Assembly (NCBI RefSeq): GCF_026344035.1
Contig: NZ_JAPKND010000006.1
Location: 124,001-188,000, forward strand
DNA: 64,000 nt
Origin: Alcaligenes endophyticus
Lineage (GTDB): Bacteria; Pseudomonadota; Gammaproteobacteria; Burkholderiales; Burkholderiaceae_B
Direction of reading: 5' to 3'
This document shows positions 11,091-20,292 of the stretch, one piece after another; positions within the stretch are counted from its first letter, which is position 1; every line of letters begins with the position of its first letter. The notes beneath the pieces were generated by a model. It worked only from the letters and a program-made list of their open reading frames with translations, searched no databases and was not told the origin of the DNA. A program made the position numbers and the translations under genes.

Positions 11091-11873
11091 ATGTTCGAAC
11101 AATATAGTGTCAAAGGCAAAAGCGTGCTCATTACCGCTGGTGCCAGTGGCTTAGGTCTGGAAATAGCCAAGGTATTCTTAGAAGCGGGTGCCCGAGTGTG
11201 CATCAGCGATGTCGACCGCAACGGCATGCAAGACGCTGCCCAGAACCACCCTGAACTGCTCACCTACTATTGCGACGTCGCTCAAGAGCAAGACGTCGAC
11301 AAACTGTTTGAGTTCGTCAAGGAACAGTTCTCTGGCTTAGATATTTTGATTAATAATGCCGGCGTTGCCGGACCTACCGGCTATGTGGAAACGCTTAGCA
11401 AAGAAGACTGGGATCGTTGCTTAGCCGTTAATATTACTGGACAATTTCTGTGCGCGCGCCGCGCCGTTCCCTTGCTAAAGCAATCCTCAGAAGGCGTGAT
11501 GATCAATATGTCTTCGATCGGCGGGCATATGGGGTTTCCGGGACGCGCAGCCTACTCCTCATCGAAGTGGGCCGTGGTCGGTTTCACCAAAACGCTAGCC
11601 ATTGAACTGGGCCAACACGGTATCCGTGTTAACGCCATTTTACCCGGTGCGGTAGAAGGGCCTAGGATCGACGCCGTGATTGCCGCCAAGGCAAAAACGC
11701 TGGGCCTGCCTGTTGAGCAGGTGCATGCGGAGTATGTCAGCAATGCCGCCCTAAAACGTATGGTCAGCGCACGCGATATCGCCAATATGGCCTTATTTAA
11801 TGCCAGCGGCGCTGCCCGTAGCGTAACGGGACAAGCACTGGTGGTAGACGGCTTTACGCAAATGCTGGTGTAG
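11091..11873 (+). CDS. Short-chain dehydrogenase/reductase
   Basis: A 260-residue classical SDR. The glycine motif is TAGASGLG near residues 15-22, with Ala where Gly is usual at the second place. NNAGVAG follows, then a serine-rich SSIGG, and Tyr155-x-x-x-Lys159 in AAYSSSKW. The end VTGQALVVDGFTQMLV fits. It lies 25 bases after the hydroxy acid dehydrogenase gene with a strong GGAGGAG site, so the two are co-transcribed. It may act on the other stereoisomer of the same hydroxy acid or on a later intermediate. The substrate is unknown. Confidence 0.85.
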   Translation: MFEQYSVKGKSVLITAGASGLGLEIAKVFLEAGARVCISDVDRNGMQDAAQNHPELLTYYCDVAQEQDVDKLFEFVKEQFSGLDILINNAGVAGPTGYVETLSKEDWDRCLAVNITGQFLCARRAVPLLKQSSEGVMINMSSIGGHMGFPGRAAYSSSKWAVVGFTKTLAIELGQHGIRVNAILPGAVEGPRIDAVIAAKAKTLGLPVEQVHAEYVSNAALKRMVSARDIANMALFNASGAARSVTGQALVVDGFTQMLV

Positions 11874-11882
11874 CAGGCGCCT

Positions 11883-11908
11883 CGCCCACCTATTTGCTTA
11901 GGTGGGCG
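11883..11908. terminator. Stem-loop between convergent SDR and rlmD genes
   Basis: A perfect 9-pair stem (CGCCCACCT / AGGTGGGCG) with an 8-base loop, in the 49-base gap between two convergent genes. Neither side has a T run, so it may act as a Rho-assisted or mRNA-end structure rather than a classical terminator. Confidence 0.45.
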
Positions 11909-11922
11909 CAGGCCCTGCACAT

Positions 11923-13233
11923 CTAGCGCGTAAATAAGGCAATAGATTCTATGTGTGCGGTATGCGGGAACATATTAATGACCCCAGCCTGCTCAAGCTT
12001 CCAGCCACCTTCGCGTACAAGAATACCGGCATCCCTTGCTAGCGTCCCCGGATTACACGACACATAGACCAAGCGCTCGGGACGCTCGTGATGGTCTAGC
12101 TGACTGAGGGCTTGCGATAGGGCCATGGCGCCATCACGCGGCGGATCAATCAGCATACGATCAAAATACCCCAGCTCACGCAACCAACTGACGTCAACTT
12201 CAAACAAATTTAACGTTGCAAAACTGGCTTTATCCTGCAACCCGTGCTCGCGTGCTGCCTCGGTCGCCCGTAAGGTTAAGGTGCTACTGCCTTCGACACC
12301 CACCACGTTGGCCGCCTGTCGCGCAATGGGTAGGCTAAAATTACCCAAGCCACAGAACATATCGGCAACTCTATGCTCTGGCTGCACTTGTAGCAAAGAC
12401 AAGGCCGAATGAATCATGCTGCGATTTATCGACTGGTTAACTTGGGTAAAATCACTAGGCTTAAAGCCCATACGTAAATCGAACTCAGGTAGTGCATAAG
12501 CTAAGTGCTGCTCATCGCCCCGGTTAAGAGGATGTATGGTCTCGGGCCCCTTGGGCTGTAAATACCACGTCACCTGATGCTCGCGCCCAAAGTTACTCAG
12601 CAACTCAATGTCTTCAGCGCTTAAGGGCTCCATATGCCGCAAGGTCAAAGCCAGTTGCTGATCGCCTTTAGCTAATTCAATTTGGGGAATGCGATCAGGG
12701 CGTGAAAGGCCGCCCAACATCGTCCGTAATGGCCGTAACAGTTGCGATACGTCGGCCGGCAACACTCGACACTCGTCCATGTCGACCACATACCGGCCAT
12801 TGCGCTCCCGAAAACCCACCAGCACACCGCCCTTTTTATTCACTAAGCGCACTGAAAAGCGAGCACGGAAACGATAGCCCCAATACGGACCATGTAAAGG
12901 TGGCAAAATTTGCGGCGCCTGTACCCCACCGATATGTTCAAGCGTATCTTCCAATACACGCTGTTTTACCGCCACCTGAGCCTCGGGATGCAGGTGTTGC
13001 ATAGCGCAGCCACCACAGACAGAAAAATTAGGACAGGGAGGCTCTACACGCATGGAACTGGCATGTAGCAATTGTGTCATACGCGCCTTATCGTAGGAGT
13101 CTTTGCTACGCACCACCTGCGCCCGGACACGCTCACCGGGCAAAGCGCCTTCTACAAACACTACTTTGCCATCACGGTGCGCAACGCCCCGCCCTTCCAG
13201 GTCCAGCGATTCAATCAATAAAACATCAGACAT
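11923..13233 (-). CDS. rlmD: 23S rRNA (uracil-5-)-methyltransferase RlmD
   Basis: A 436-residue SAM-dependent enzyme that methylates U1939 of 23S rRNA. An N-terminal TRAM domain (about 1-58) precedes the iron-sulfur cysteines Cys67, Cys73 and Cys76 in CPNFSVCGGC, with a fourth candidate in DMDECRVLP. The methyltransferase fold has FCGLGNFSLPIA, and the catalytic cysteine is in YVSCNPGTLARD near the end. The ATG at 13233 (MSDVLL) begins the TRAM similarity; seven further in-frame codons upstream have none. It follows the nlpD terminator region but is read from its own start on the same strand. Confidence 0.93.
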   Translation of the reverse strand: MSDVLLIESLDLEGRGVAHRDGKVVFVEGALPGERVRAQVVRSKDSYDKARMTQLLHASSMRVEPPCPNFSVCGGCAMQHLHPEAQVAVKQRVLEDTLEHIGGVQAPQILPPLHGPYWGYRFRARFSVRLVNKKGGVLVGFRERNGRYVVDMDECRVLPADVSQLLRPLRTMLGGLSRPDRIPQIELAKGDQQLALTLRHMEPLSAEDIELLSNFGREHQVTWYLQPKGPETIHPLNRGDEQHLAYALPEFDLRMGFKPSDFTQVNQSINRSMIHSALSLLQVQPEHRVADMFCGLGNFSLPIARQAANVVGVEGSSTLTLRATEAAREHGLQDKASFATLNLFEVDVSWLRELGYFDRMLIDPPRDGAMALSQALSQLDHHERPERLVYVSCNPGTLARDAGILVREGGWKLEQAGVINMFPHTAHIESIALFTR

Positions 13234-13325
13234 TATGTGGTTTCCAGATGCCAAGCTACGGCCTACTTCATTGTTCGGGTGTTTTGAGTCAGCAATTCTA
13301 CACTTGACTGCAAGTGCTGCCTAAA

Positions 13326-13355
13326 TAAAAAAAGCAGCCCTGCTAAGAGCTGCTT
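13326..13355 (-). terminator. Terminator of the surE-pcm-nlpD operon
   Basis: A 7-pair stem AAGCAGC / GCTGCTT (13332-13338 and 13349-13355). On the minus strand it is followed by a run of seven or more Ts, 24 bases after the nlpD stop. Confidence 0.8.
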
Positions 13356-13378
13356 AGTCATGCAAACATTATTGCTGA

Positions 13379-14206
13379 TTAACGAGCAGGTAAGTAGCCC
13401 AAAGGATTAACCGGATTACCCGAACGACGGATTTCGAAGTGCAAACGAGGTGAAGTGGTATCGGACTCACCTAAATCAGCAATACGCTGACCACGTTTTA
13501 CCTCTTGCCCTGCTTTCACATGCAATACATGATTATGCGCATAGGCGGTGATAAAACCATTGCTATGGCCCAACAACACCATAGAGCCTAGTCCACGTAC
13601 GCCATTGCCTGCATACATGACTTTACCGTCAGCGGCCGCCAACACAGGATCACCCACCTTGCCTTCAATGTCTACGCCTTTGGTTGAAGCGTTGAAACCT
13701 TGAATCACTTTTCCTTGCGCTGGCCAATCCCAACTAATTAAGTTGGCATCAGTGGCACGGGGTGCCGCGCTTGGTGTTTCGGTAGGCACTGGCGTAGCGG
13801 GTGCTACAGGTGCAGTTACCGGTGCGGTACTAACAGGCGGAGTGACGGGCGTGCTTACCGCTACTTCAGATGTGCCTTGGCTCAAGCGCAAGGTCTGGCC
13901 TGGGCGTAATACTGAGGGGTCCGCTAGGTTATTAATACGTATTAAGGAAGCAATATCTGTATTGTGCGCTTGAGCAATTTTATACAGAGTATCACCCGGC
14001 TTAACGACATAACTTCCAAGCGTACTGGGGTTGCTCACGGCTGGCGTGGCTGGAGGAGCCACGCTAAGATCAGCAATTGGCGCGCGCGTCGTGCGCGATC
14101 CGCACCCTGCTAACAGGGTGCTCAGGGCTAGGGCAACGACCACCACATGTCGCTTCTGAACGCCTGTAAAAGCAGCGGCTAACGGTAAGCTGGCTGCATG
14201 CTGCAT
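13379..14206 (-). CDS. nlpD: LysM/LytM lipoprotein NlpD (amidase activator)
   Basis: A 275-residue outer-membrane lipoprotein. The lipobox LLAGC places the lipidated cysteine at residue 35 after a hydrophobic signal. A LysM domain lies at about 70-115 (VKPGDTLYKIA ... LRPGQTLRL), then a Pro/Thr/Val-rich linker, then a C-terminal LytM (M23) domain. The first zinc ligand His of LytM peptidases is missing (TKGVD where HxGxD is expected), while YAHNH and LHFE remain. This degenerate site fits NlpD-type proteins, which activate amidases such as AmiC instead of cutting peptidoglycan. The ATG at 14206 has a GGAG site. Third gene of surE-pcm-nlpD; no rpoS follows. Confidence 0.9.
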   Translation of the reverse strand: MQHAASLPLAAAFTGVQKRHVVVVALALSTLLAGCGSRTTRAPIADLSVAPPATPAVSNPSTLGSYVVKPGDTLYKIAQAHNTDIASLIRINNLADPSVLRPGQTLRLSQGTSEVAVSTPVTPPVSTAPVTAPVAPATPVPTETPSAAPRATDANLISWDWPAQGKVIQGFNASTKGVDIEGKVGDPVLAAADGKVMYAGNGVRGLGSMVLLGHSNGFITAYAHNHVLHVKAGQEVKRGQRIADLGESDTTSPRLHFEIRRSGNPVNPLGYLPAR

Positions 14207-14231
14207 ATAAATCTCCAAACAATAAGCAAAT

Positions 14232-15050
14232 TCAAGTCTGTGTGCCCGCTCGTAAGGGTACAAAGCGGACTGCTTCCATTTCTTCCCGGCGCCATGTACT
14301 GGTGCCGGTTCGTTCCACCAACACCAAACGTTGCTGGTTAGCGCCTTCAGGGGCAATTAAACGCCCCCCTACGCTTAGTTGTTCTAACAAAGGTCGTGGG
14401 ATACTGGGCCCCGCTGCTGCCACTAAAATAGCATCATAAGGCGCTGCTACGCTATAGCCTTTCATGCCATCGCCAAAGTGCAGGCGCACGCGCTGGTTCA
14501 GGGCTAATTGACGTATAGTACCGCGAGCCATATCGTACAATCCTTTGATACGTTCTATGGCATACACTTCTTTTACCAATTGTGCCAAAATCGCGGCCTG
14601 ATAGCCACATCCGGCACCCACTTCAAGTACTTTATTAGGTATTTTACTCTCACATACCGCGGCTATCATACGTGCCACCACCCACGGTTGCGAAATAGTT
14701 TGCCCAAAGCCTATCGGTAAAGCGTCATCTTCGTAGGCGCGGCTAGCCAAACCTTCATCCACAAATAAATGGCGGGGCACGGCAAGCATTGCTCGGAGTA
14801 CGCGCTCGTCAACGATTCCCTGACGGCGTAAACGCTCAACCATCATAATACGCGAACGCTCTGAGTTTAAGCCCAGGTTTTCAGTTCTTGACGATTGCAC
14901 AAACGCTTGCGGAGAACCCGGTTGCAAATGCCCAGGTTGCACGATGCGGGTATTACTATTACTTGCAGATAAACCGCTGCCCAAACGCGACTTACCAAAA
15001 CGGTTCGTCGTACCCGTTGCAAAAGGATAACGATTTACAGGCTTGTTCAT
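14232..15050 (-). CDS. pcm: Protein-L-isoaspartate O-methyltransferase
   Basis: A 272-residue repair enzyme that methylates isoaspartyl residues in aged proteins with SAM. The core has [18 protein letters not shown], the SAM loop [13 protein letters not shown] and a C-terminal GGRLIAPEG. It carries about 60 extra N-terminal residues, rich in Ser, Gly and basic residues, that E. coli Pcm lacks; methyltransferase similarity begins near the [16 protein letters not shown] segment. The ATG at 15050 overlaps the surE stop (ATGA). An internal ATG could give a shorter, standard-length protein. Confidence 0.92.
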   Translation of the reverse strand: MNKPVNRYPFATGTTNRFGKSRLGSGLSASNSNTRIVQPGHLQPGSPQAFVQSSRTENLGLNSERSRIMMVERLRRQGIVDERVLRAMLAVPRHLFVDEGLASRAYEDDALPIGFGQTISQPWVVARMIAAVCESKIPNKVLEVGAGCGYQAAILAQLVKEVYAIERIKGLYDMARGTIRQLALNQRVRLHFGDGMKGYSVAAPYDAILVAAAGPSIPRPLLEQLSVGGRLIAPEGANQQRLVLVERTGTSTWRREEMEAVRFVPLRAGTQT

Positions 15051-15793
15051 GTTTGCTCCGACCACCGACGCAATTGGTCTAATTGGGCATAATTGGTTAA
15101 GTCTACCCGCAACGGAGTCGCTGACACATAGAGGTCTTGAATGGCCCCGAAGTCGGTATCGTCGGCCGAGTCGGACACCACCCCTACCGGCCCGATCCAA
15201 TAGATAGGCTCCCCGTAAGGCGTGGTACTGCGTATAACCGGCTCAGAGGGATGGCGCTTACCCAAACGCGTTATTTTAGTACCTTTGAGCACGTCATACG
15301 GCACTGGCGGAATATTAACGTTAAGCAGGGTACCGGGTGGCAATGGCACCGCTTGGTGCTGTAGAACCAATTCACGCGCTACCTGCGCGGCACTGTCCAA
15401 ATGCCCCCACCCGCGCTCGGTTAAGGAAAAAGCAATGGCTGGCACACCAAACAAATGACCTTCCATGGCCGCGGCCACCGTACCTGAATAGAGGGTATCA
15501 TCCCCCATATTGGCACCATTATTAATGCCTGAGACCACTAAGTCAGGACGAAAATCGAGTACGCCCGTCATGGCTAAATGCACGCAATCTGACGGCGTGC
15601 CATTTACGTAATAAAATCCATTGCTTGCCTGCCGCAAGGACAACGGGCGGCTTAAAGTTAAGGAGTTGCTAGCACCACTGCAATTGGTTTCAGGGGCAAC
15701 AACAGTTAGCTCACCTAAGCCTTGCAAAGCCTGGTACAAGGCCTCTATCCCTGCAGCGTTATAACCATCATCGTTGCAAACCAATATGCGCAT
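15047..15793 (-). CDS. surE: 5'/3'-nucleotidase SurE
   Basis: A 248-residue metal-dependent nucleoside monophosphatase. The N-terminus [11 protein letters not shown] provides the two metal-binding aspartates (8 and 9). [19 protein letters not shown] and [19 protein letters not shown] are family blocks. The ATG at 15793 aligns with SurE N-termini; the seven-codon upstream extension does not. First gene of the stress-survival operon with pcm and nlpD, joined to pcm by a four-base overlap. Confidence 0.95.
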   Translation of the reverse strand: MRILVCNDDGYNAAGIEALYQALQGLGELTVVAPETNCSGASNSLTLSRPLSLRQASNGFYYVNGTPSDCVHLAMTGVLDFRPDLVVSGINNGANMGDDTLYSGTVAAAMEGHLFGVPAIAFSLTERGWGHLDSAAQVARELVLQHQAVPLPPGTLLNVNIPPVPYDVLKGTKITRLGKRHPSEPVIRSTTPYGEPIYWIGPVGVVSDSADDTDFGAIQDLYVSATPLRVDLTNYAQLDQLRRWSEQT

Positions 15794-15899
15794 AACTGTT
15801 CCATCAAAAAACAATACATAGGTAGCGAATTGTACCTGCAGGCTTCAGCTTTTTGCTGTTGCTAGGTAGAATCGCCTTGCTAATAATCCGGAGTCCCCA

Positions 15900-16544
15900 A
15901 TGACCGCTGTTCCCTTTGTTGTTTGTGCCCTAATCGTTGCCGTTATTTCCTACCTATTAGGATCACTGCCTTTTGCCGTCATCGTGAGTCGGGCCATGGG
16001 CTTACAAGACCCACGCAGCTTTGGCTCTGGCAATCCAGGGGCTACTAACGTACTGCGTAGCGGCAATAAAACGGCTGCCATCCTAACTTTGCTTGGCGAT
16101 GCTTGCAAAGGCTACCTAGCGGTTTATCTGTGCTTGCTAGCCATCGAGCACTGGCATTGGGCAGCCAGCCTAGCTGGACTGAGCGCCCTATGCGCTTTTT
16201 TAGGCCACTTGTTCCCCATTTTCTTGGGCTTTAAAGGCGGTAAAGGCGTAGCCACTGCCATTGGCGTGATCCTTGCACTTAACCCGTGGCTTGCCCTAGC
16301 AGCAATTGGCACTTGGCTTATAGTGGCCTATGTCACTCGCTACTCTTCCCTAGCCGCTATCATCAGTGCCATACTTGTACCACTTTTTTACTTATTGGGT
16401 GGTAATGTTACGTGGCCACTACAATCTAGCTTGGTTATTTGCCTGATATTCATCTCCGCCGCGCTACTTTGGCGCCATGCGGGCAACATTCAGCGTTTAC
16501 TACAAGGCAAAGAAAGCAAAATCGGGAAGAAATCAAAACCTTAA
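15900..16544 (+). CDS. plsY: Glycerol-3-phosphate acyltransferase PlsY
   Basis: A 214-residue inner-membrane enzyme that moves an acyl group from acyl-phosphate to glycerol-3-phosphate, the first step of phospholipid synthesis with PlsX. It has multiple membrane segments. The three family motifs are visible: [11 protein letters not shown] near 41, the [20 protein letters not shown] block near 101, and a Gly-rich C-terminal loop. The basic tail ([11 protein letters not shown]) is extra. It is convergent with tsaD and overlaps it by four bases. Confidence 0.94.
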   Translation: MTAVPFVVCALIVAVISYLLGSLPFAVIVSRAMGLQDPRSFGSGNPGATNVLRSGNKTAAILTLLGDACKGYLAVYLCLLAIEHWHWAASLAGLSALCAFLGHLFPIFLGFKGGKGVATAIGVILALNPWLALAAIGTWLIVAYVTRYSSLAAIISAILVPLFYLLGGNVTWPLQSSLVICLIFISAALLWRHAGNIQRLLQGKESKIGKKSKP

Positions 16545-17593
16545 GTGGGATTACCTGCAGCAACTAAGCTGTGCAGGTCCCAGCGGGGCCGTATGGCAAA
16601 ACCGTAATGCTTAGGCGCCTGCAAGTTAACCAAGCCAGCCTGCACCCGCAACGCTGCGGCAAAAGCAATCATGGCGCCGTTATCGGTACACAGCTCCAAA
16701 GGCGGAAAATAAACGGTGGCGCGCAAACGCGTCATCGCTTGTTGTAGTTGTTCACGCAAGTGCCGATTGGCCCCCACGCCCCCCGCCACCACCAAACGCC
16801 GCAACCCCGTTTGCTTCAAGGCCTTAATCGCCTTAGCTGCCAAAACATCCACTATGGCCGCTTCGGTTGCAGCGGCCAAATCGGCACGCTTTTGTTCGTC
16901 GAACACACCTTGCTTTTCTAATTGGCGCATACGGGTCATGACTGCGGTTTTTAAACCACTAAAACTGAAATCCAAATCCTTGCTGTGCAGCATAGGACGC
17001 GGCAGTTCAATCGCCGTAGCATCGCCTTGCTCAGCAAGGCGCGATAAAGCAGGCCCGCCGGGATAGCCTAGGCCTAATAATTGGGCTGTTTTATCAAAGG
17101 CCTCACCGGCTGCGTCATCCAAGGTTTCGCCCAATAGCTCGTATTTCCCTACGGCATCGACACGCATAATTTGTGTGTGTCCACCTGACACTAACAAAGC
17201 AATAAATGGGAACTCAGGGCGCGGTTCGGCTAATAGTGGAGACAGCAAGTGCCCTTCCAAGTGATGAATGGCAATACTGGGCTTATTTAAGGACCACGCC
17301 ATGGCCTGCGCAACACTTGCCCCCACTAGCAAGGCACCCGCTAAGCCAGGCCCTGCCGTATAAGCGATCGCATCGATATCGTCTAAGGCTAAGCCAGCCT
17401 CGTCAAGCACCTGTTGCGTTAACGGAATGACCCGTCGTATGTGGTCCCTAGAGGCCAATTCCGGCACCACCCCGCCGTACTCTCGGTGCATGGCAATTTG
17501 GCTGTGTAAGGCATGCGCCAGTAAGCCTTTTTCGGTATTCACTACCGCTAGGCCGGTCTCATCACAGGAACTTTCAAAACCCAATATATTCAT
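16541..17593 (-). CDS. tsaD: tRNA N6-adenosine threonylcarbamoyltransferase TsaD
   Basis: A 350-residue ASKHA-fold protein that, with TsaB and TsaE, transfers threonylcarbamoyl to A37 of ANN-decoding tRNAs. It starts [14 protein letters not shown], carries the iron-binding [10 protein letters not shown] near residue 111, [10 protein letters not shown], and the late CTDNGAMIA block. Length and start match the family. It stands alone and meets plsY tail to tail with a four-base overlap. Confidence 0.96.
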   Translation of the reverse strand: MNILGFESSCDETGLAVVNTEKGLLAHALHSQIAMHREYGGVVPELASRDHIRRVIPLTQQVLDEAGLALDDIDAIAYTAGPGLAGALLVGASVAQAMAWSLNKPSIAIHHLEGHLLSPLLAEPRPEFPFIALLVSGGHTQIMRVDAVGKYELLGETLDDAAGEAFDKTAQLLGLGYPGGPALSRLAEQGDATAIELPRPMLHSKDLDFSFSGLKTAVMTRMRQLEKQGVFDEQKRADLAAATEAAIVDVLAAKAIKALKQTGLRRLVVAGGVGANRHLREQLQQAMTRLRATVYFPPLELCTDNGAMIAFAAALRVQAGLVNLQAPKHYGFAIRPRWDLHSLVAAGNPT

Positions 17594-17839
17594 GCCCTAT
17601 ATTGTAAACGCCCCGAGACAGAACGCGTACTTCTTTATGCATAGGCAAGCCTGCGCATGTTCGAATCCGGTTGAAACACTGCCAATAATGGCTGCTTGCT
17701 CTAAGACTCTAGCTTTTAATGCTTACCCAAGCATCAAGGGGAAAACCTTTAAGTAAAGCACTAGCGAGCTAAAGAGCTACAGCTTAAAATTCTTGTTTCA
17801 TAAGACTACTACTTGCCATTAAGGCATGAGGGGATATCC

Positions 17840-19129
17840 ATGTTTGAAAGGCTGTTCAAGCTTCAAGAGCACGGTACATCAGTACGTACGGAAGTAATCG
17901 CCGGTTTTACAACATTTTTGACGATGTGCTACATCATCTTTGTTAACCCGGAGATTCTATCTACGACAGGCATGGACCGTAACGCAATTTTTGTGGCCAC
18001 CTGCTTAGCTGCCGCCTTAGGCACCTTTATTATGGCTTTTGTTGCCAACTGGCCTATCGGTATGGCGCCAGGCATGGGGCTGAATGCTTTTTTTGCTTTT
18101 ACGGTCGTCGCCGCTTTAGGTTATACCTGGCAGCAAGCACTAGGTGCCGTTTTTATTTCGGGTATTATTTTCCTGATTTTGACCGTCACAGGCGTGCGCT
18201 CATGGCTGATACGCGGCATACCAAAATCGCTACAAAGCGCTATCGCTGCCGGTATTGGTATGTTTTTAGGCCTTATCGCTTTAATTAATTCGGGCATCGT
18301 GGTGGCCAATCCAGCCACTACAGTAGGCTTGGGTGACTTGACCTCGGCGCCGGTGCTGTACGCCATTTTAGGGTTTTTCATTATCGCCACGCTCGACACC
18401 TTAAAAGTGCGCGGCGCTATCCTGATTGGTATTTTAGCCATCACTGTGCTGTCCATGATGACCGGTCAAAGTGAGTTTGTCGGGGTGTTTTCTATCCCGC
18501 CTTCGATTGCTCCTACCTTCATGCAGCTAGACATCATCGGCGCCATGCATACCGGCCTACTCCACGTTATTTTGGTGTTGGTATTGGTCGAGGTTTTTGA
18601 TGCAACAGGCACCATGATTGGTGTCGCCAAACGCGCGCGCCTTATTGATGAGGGCAAACCCAACCGTCTAGGCAAAGCCTTGTTAGCGGACAGCACTGCC
18701 ATTGTTGCCGGTTCCGTATTAGGCACCAGCAGCACTACAGCTTATGTAGAAAGCGCTTCTGGCGTACAAGCAGGTGGCCGCACAGGCTTAACCGCATTGG
18801 TCATCGGCGTACTGTTCTTGCTTGCTTTGTTCATTTCTCCGCTTGCCGCCTCCGTCCCCGTTTACGCCACCGCACCTGCACTGCTATACGTGGCTTGCTT
18901 GATGATGCGTGAAATTGTAGAGGTGGACTGGAGCGATACAACAGAAGCCACCCCTGCTGCCTTGACCGCCTTTGCCATGCCTTTTACTTATTCCATTGCT
19001 AATGGCTTGGCGATCGGCTTCATCAGCTACGTGGTGCTGAAAGCGTGCACCGGAAAATGGCGCCATATCCACCCTGCCACACTGCTAGTGGCCATACTTT
19101 TTGTTATCAAATACGCTATTGCCGAGTGA
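17840..19129 (+). CDS. NCS2-family (AzgA-type) purine permease
   Basis: A 429-residue membrane transporter of the adenine/guanine/hypoxanthine branch of the NCS2 family. It begins MFERLFKLQEHGTSVRTEVI, has the APGMGLNAFFAF motif near residue 80, VFDATGTMIGVAKRA near 255, and STTAYVESASGVQAGGRTGL near 300. These are shared by E. coli PurP/YicO/YjcD-type permeases. The ATG at 17840 follows GAGGGGAT, a good ribosome site; nine upstream in-frame codons are not conserved. The 246-base gap before it shows no riboswitch I could recognise. Confidence 0.9.
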   Translation: MFERLFKLQEHGTSVRTEVIAGFTTFLTMCYIIFVNPEILSTTGMDRNAIFVATCLAAALGTFIMAFVANWPIGMAPGMGLNAFFAFTVVAALGYTWQQALGAVFISGIIFLILTVTGVRSWLIRGIPKSLQSAIAAGIGMFLGLIALINSGIVVANPATTVGLGDLTSAPVLYAILGFFIIATLDTLKVRGAILIGILAITVLSMMTGQSEFVGVFSIPPSIAPTFMQLDIIGAMHTGLLHVILVLVLVEVFDATGTMIGVAKRARLIDEGKPNRLGKALLADSTAIVAGSVLGTSSTTAYVESASGVQAGGRTGLTALVIGVLFLLALFISPLAASVPVYATAPALLYVACLMMREIVEVDWSDTTEATPAALTAFAMPFTYSIANGLAIGFISYVVLKACTGKWRHIHPATLLVAILFVIKYAIAE

Positions 19130-19182
19130 TAAAAAAAAGCTGAGCTCTTGGGCACCTCTATAAAAACAGGTACACTGAGACC

Positions 19183-19239
19183 ATGACTAACAAAAGCGGC
19201 TACCCAGCCGCTTTTTTCAATGCGGAGGCTCTCACATGA
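19183..19239 (+). CDS. Possible 18-residue leader peptide before the thioredoxin gene
   Basis: An open frame of 18 codons starting at ATG 19183 and ending in TGA at 19237-19239, overlapping the thioredoxin ATG at 19236 (ATGA). The predicted peptide is MTNKSGYPAAFFNAEALT. Its middle codons form the perfect terminator hairpin described next. Such a layout could link translation of the leader to transcription past the hairpin. There is no strong ribosome site ahead of it, so translation is unproven. Confidence 0.35.
   Translation: MTNKSGYPAAFFNAEALT
19192..19217 (+). terminator. Strong stem-loop: permease terminator or thioredoxin leader attenuator
   Basis: A perfect 10-pair stem AAAAGCGGCT / AGCCGCTTTT (19192-19201, 19206-19215) with a four-base loop and a T run to 19217. 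It ends only 18 bases before the thioredoxin start and 88 bases before that start the permease gene stops. The A run on its left makes it a candidate terminator on both strands. Confidence 0.8.
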
Positions 19240-19613
19240 GCACGATAGATCTGACCGAAAGCACTTTCCAGGCCGCTATCGAAGATGGTAAACCCATGAT
19301 TATTGACTTCTGGGCCCCCTGGTGTGGCCCTTGCCGTCAATTTGGCCCAACTTTTGAAGCCGCAGCGGAAAAGCATAGCGACATTACCTTTGCAAAGGTC
19401 AACACGGAAGAAGAGCAAGAGCTAGCCGCCGCCTTACGTATCCGCTCTATCCCTACCATTATGGTATTTCGTGAGCGCGTCCTGTTATTCTCCCACTCGG
19501 GCGCCTTAAGCCCTACCCAGTTGGATGAACTCATCGAACAGGTCAACGCGGTTGATATGGAGCAAGTACACGCCGAGATAGCTGCTCAGGGCAATAATAG
19601 CGCAAGCAATTAA
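19236..19613 (+). CDS. Thioredoxin family protein
   Basis: A 125-residue cytoplasmic thioredoxin. The active site is FWAPWCGPCRQFG near residues 27-39, and the cis-Pro loop is RSIPTIMVF. No signal peptide is seen. The C-terminal 20 residues after the fold (VHAEIAAQGNN and on) are an extra tail. It could be the main TrxA or a paralogue; the sequence alone does not decide, so no symbol is given. The ATG follows GCGGAGG, and an upstream micro-ORF and terminator-like hairpin suggest regulated read-through. Confidence 0.9.
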   Translation: MSTIDLTESTFQAAIEDGKPMIIDFWAPWCGPCRQFGPTFEAAAEKHSDITFAKVNTEEEQELAAALRIRSIPTIMVFRERVLLFSHSGALSPTQLDELIEQVNAVDMEQVHAEIAAQGNNSASN

Positions 19614-19623
19614 GGGCTCTGCC

Positions 19624-19663
19624 CACACTCTAAACGCTACCCAAAGGTAGCGTTTAGAGTGTG
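19624..19663. terminator. Long perfect hairpin between convergent genes
   Basis: An 18-pair perfect stem (19624-19641 and 19646-19663) with a four-base loop. It lies between the thioredoxin gene and the convergent yigZ. It probably ends both transcripts, although a long T run is lacking on either side. Confidence 0.6.
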
Positions 19664-19682
19664 TAAATTACGTACGCAACCG

Positions 19683-20285
19683 TTACTCACTCTCGGCAAC
19701 AACAGGCGCACAAACGCCCTGACCACGAGTCATATTAGTGAAGGCTGTTATAAATGATGCCTGCTGATCAGTAGGTAGACTCAGTGTCCACTGCACACCT
19801 TGTGCATCAAAGCTTTCGGCCTGCACTTGCACGCTAAACTGCTCAAAACGCGATTGCACCAATGCCATATCGCTAAACCCACAATGACAACTAAGCTCTG
19901 CCATAGGGATTAAGTCACGTTTTTCCGCTAAGCGTAGACACTGTGCGGCCACCCCGCCATAGGCCCGGACCAAGCCACCAGTGCCCAGCTTCACGCCACC
20001 AAACCAGCGAATCACCAAGACGGCAACACGATCGCACTGCTGCCCTTCTATGGCTTGCAATATAGGCCGCCCAGCGGTACCGCCAGGCTCGCCGTCATCA
20101 TTAAAGCGATATTCCTGGCCTATTTTGTACGCCCAGCAATTGTGCGTTGCTTCAGGCGCACCCTGGCTTTGAAAAAATGCCAGCGCCTGCGCAGCACTCT
20201 CTATTGGTGCTGCAAGAGCAATGAAACGACTTTTTTTAATCTCTTCTTCGTAACGTTCTATACCGAGCAAAGTTTGCTGCACCAT
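19683..20285 (-). CDS. yigZ: YigZ/IMPACT family protein
   Basis: About 200 residues of the UPF0029/IMPACT family, related to the eukaryotic translation regulator IMPACT. Family marks are KKSRFIA, the THNCWAYKIG block, DDGEPGGTAGRPIL and RWFGGVKLGTGGLVRAYG. Its role in bacteria is not settled. The ATG at 20285 is preferred over a TTG two codons upstream. It lies seven bases after the ybiT stop and is likely in one transcript with it. Confidence 0.9.
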   Translation of the reverse strand: MVQQTLLGIERYEEEIKKSRFIALAAPIESAAQALAFFQSQGAPEATHNCWAYKIGQEYRFNDDGEPGGTAGRPILQAIEGQQCDRVAVLVIRWFGGVKLGTGGLVRAYGGVAAQCLRLAEKRDLIPMAELSCHCGFSDMALVQSRFEQFSVQVQAESFDAQGVQWTLSLPTDQQASFITAFTNMTRGQGVCAPVVAESE

Positions 20286-20292
20286 AGGCAAA

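Noticed and set aside
17659-17668. GTTCGAATCC, the sequence of a tRNA T-loop
   Set aside because: The flanking bases do not pair as a T stem, and no acceptor or anticodon arm can be drawn, so it is chance.
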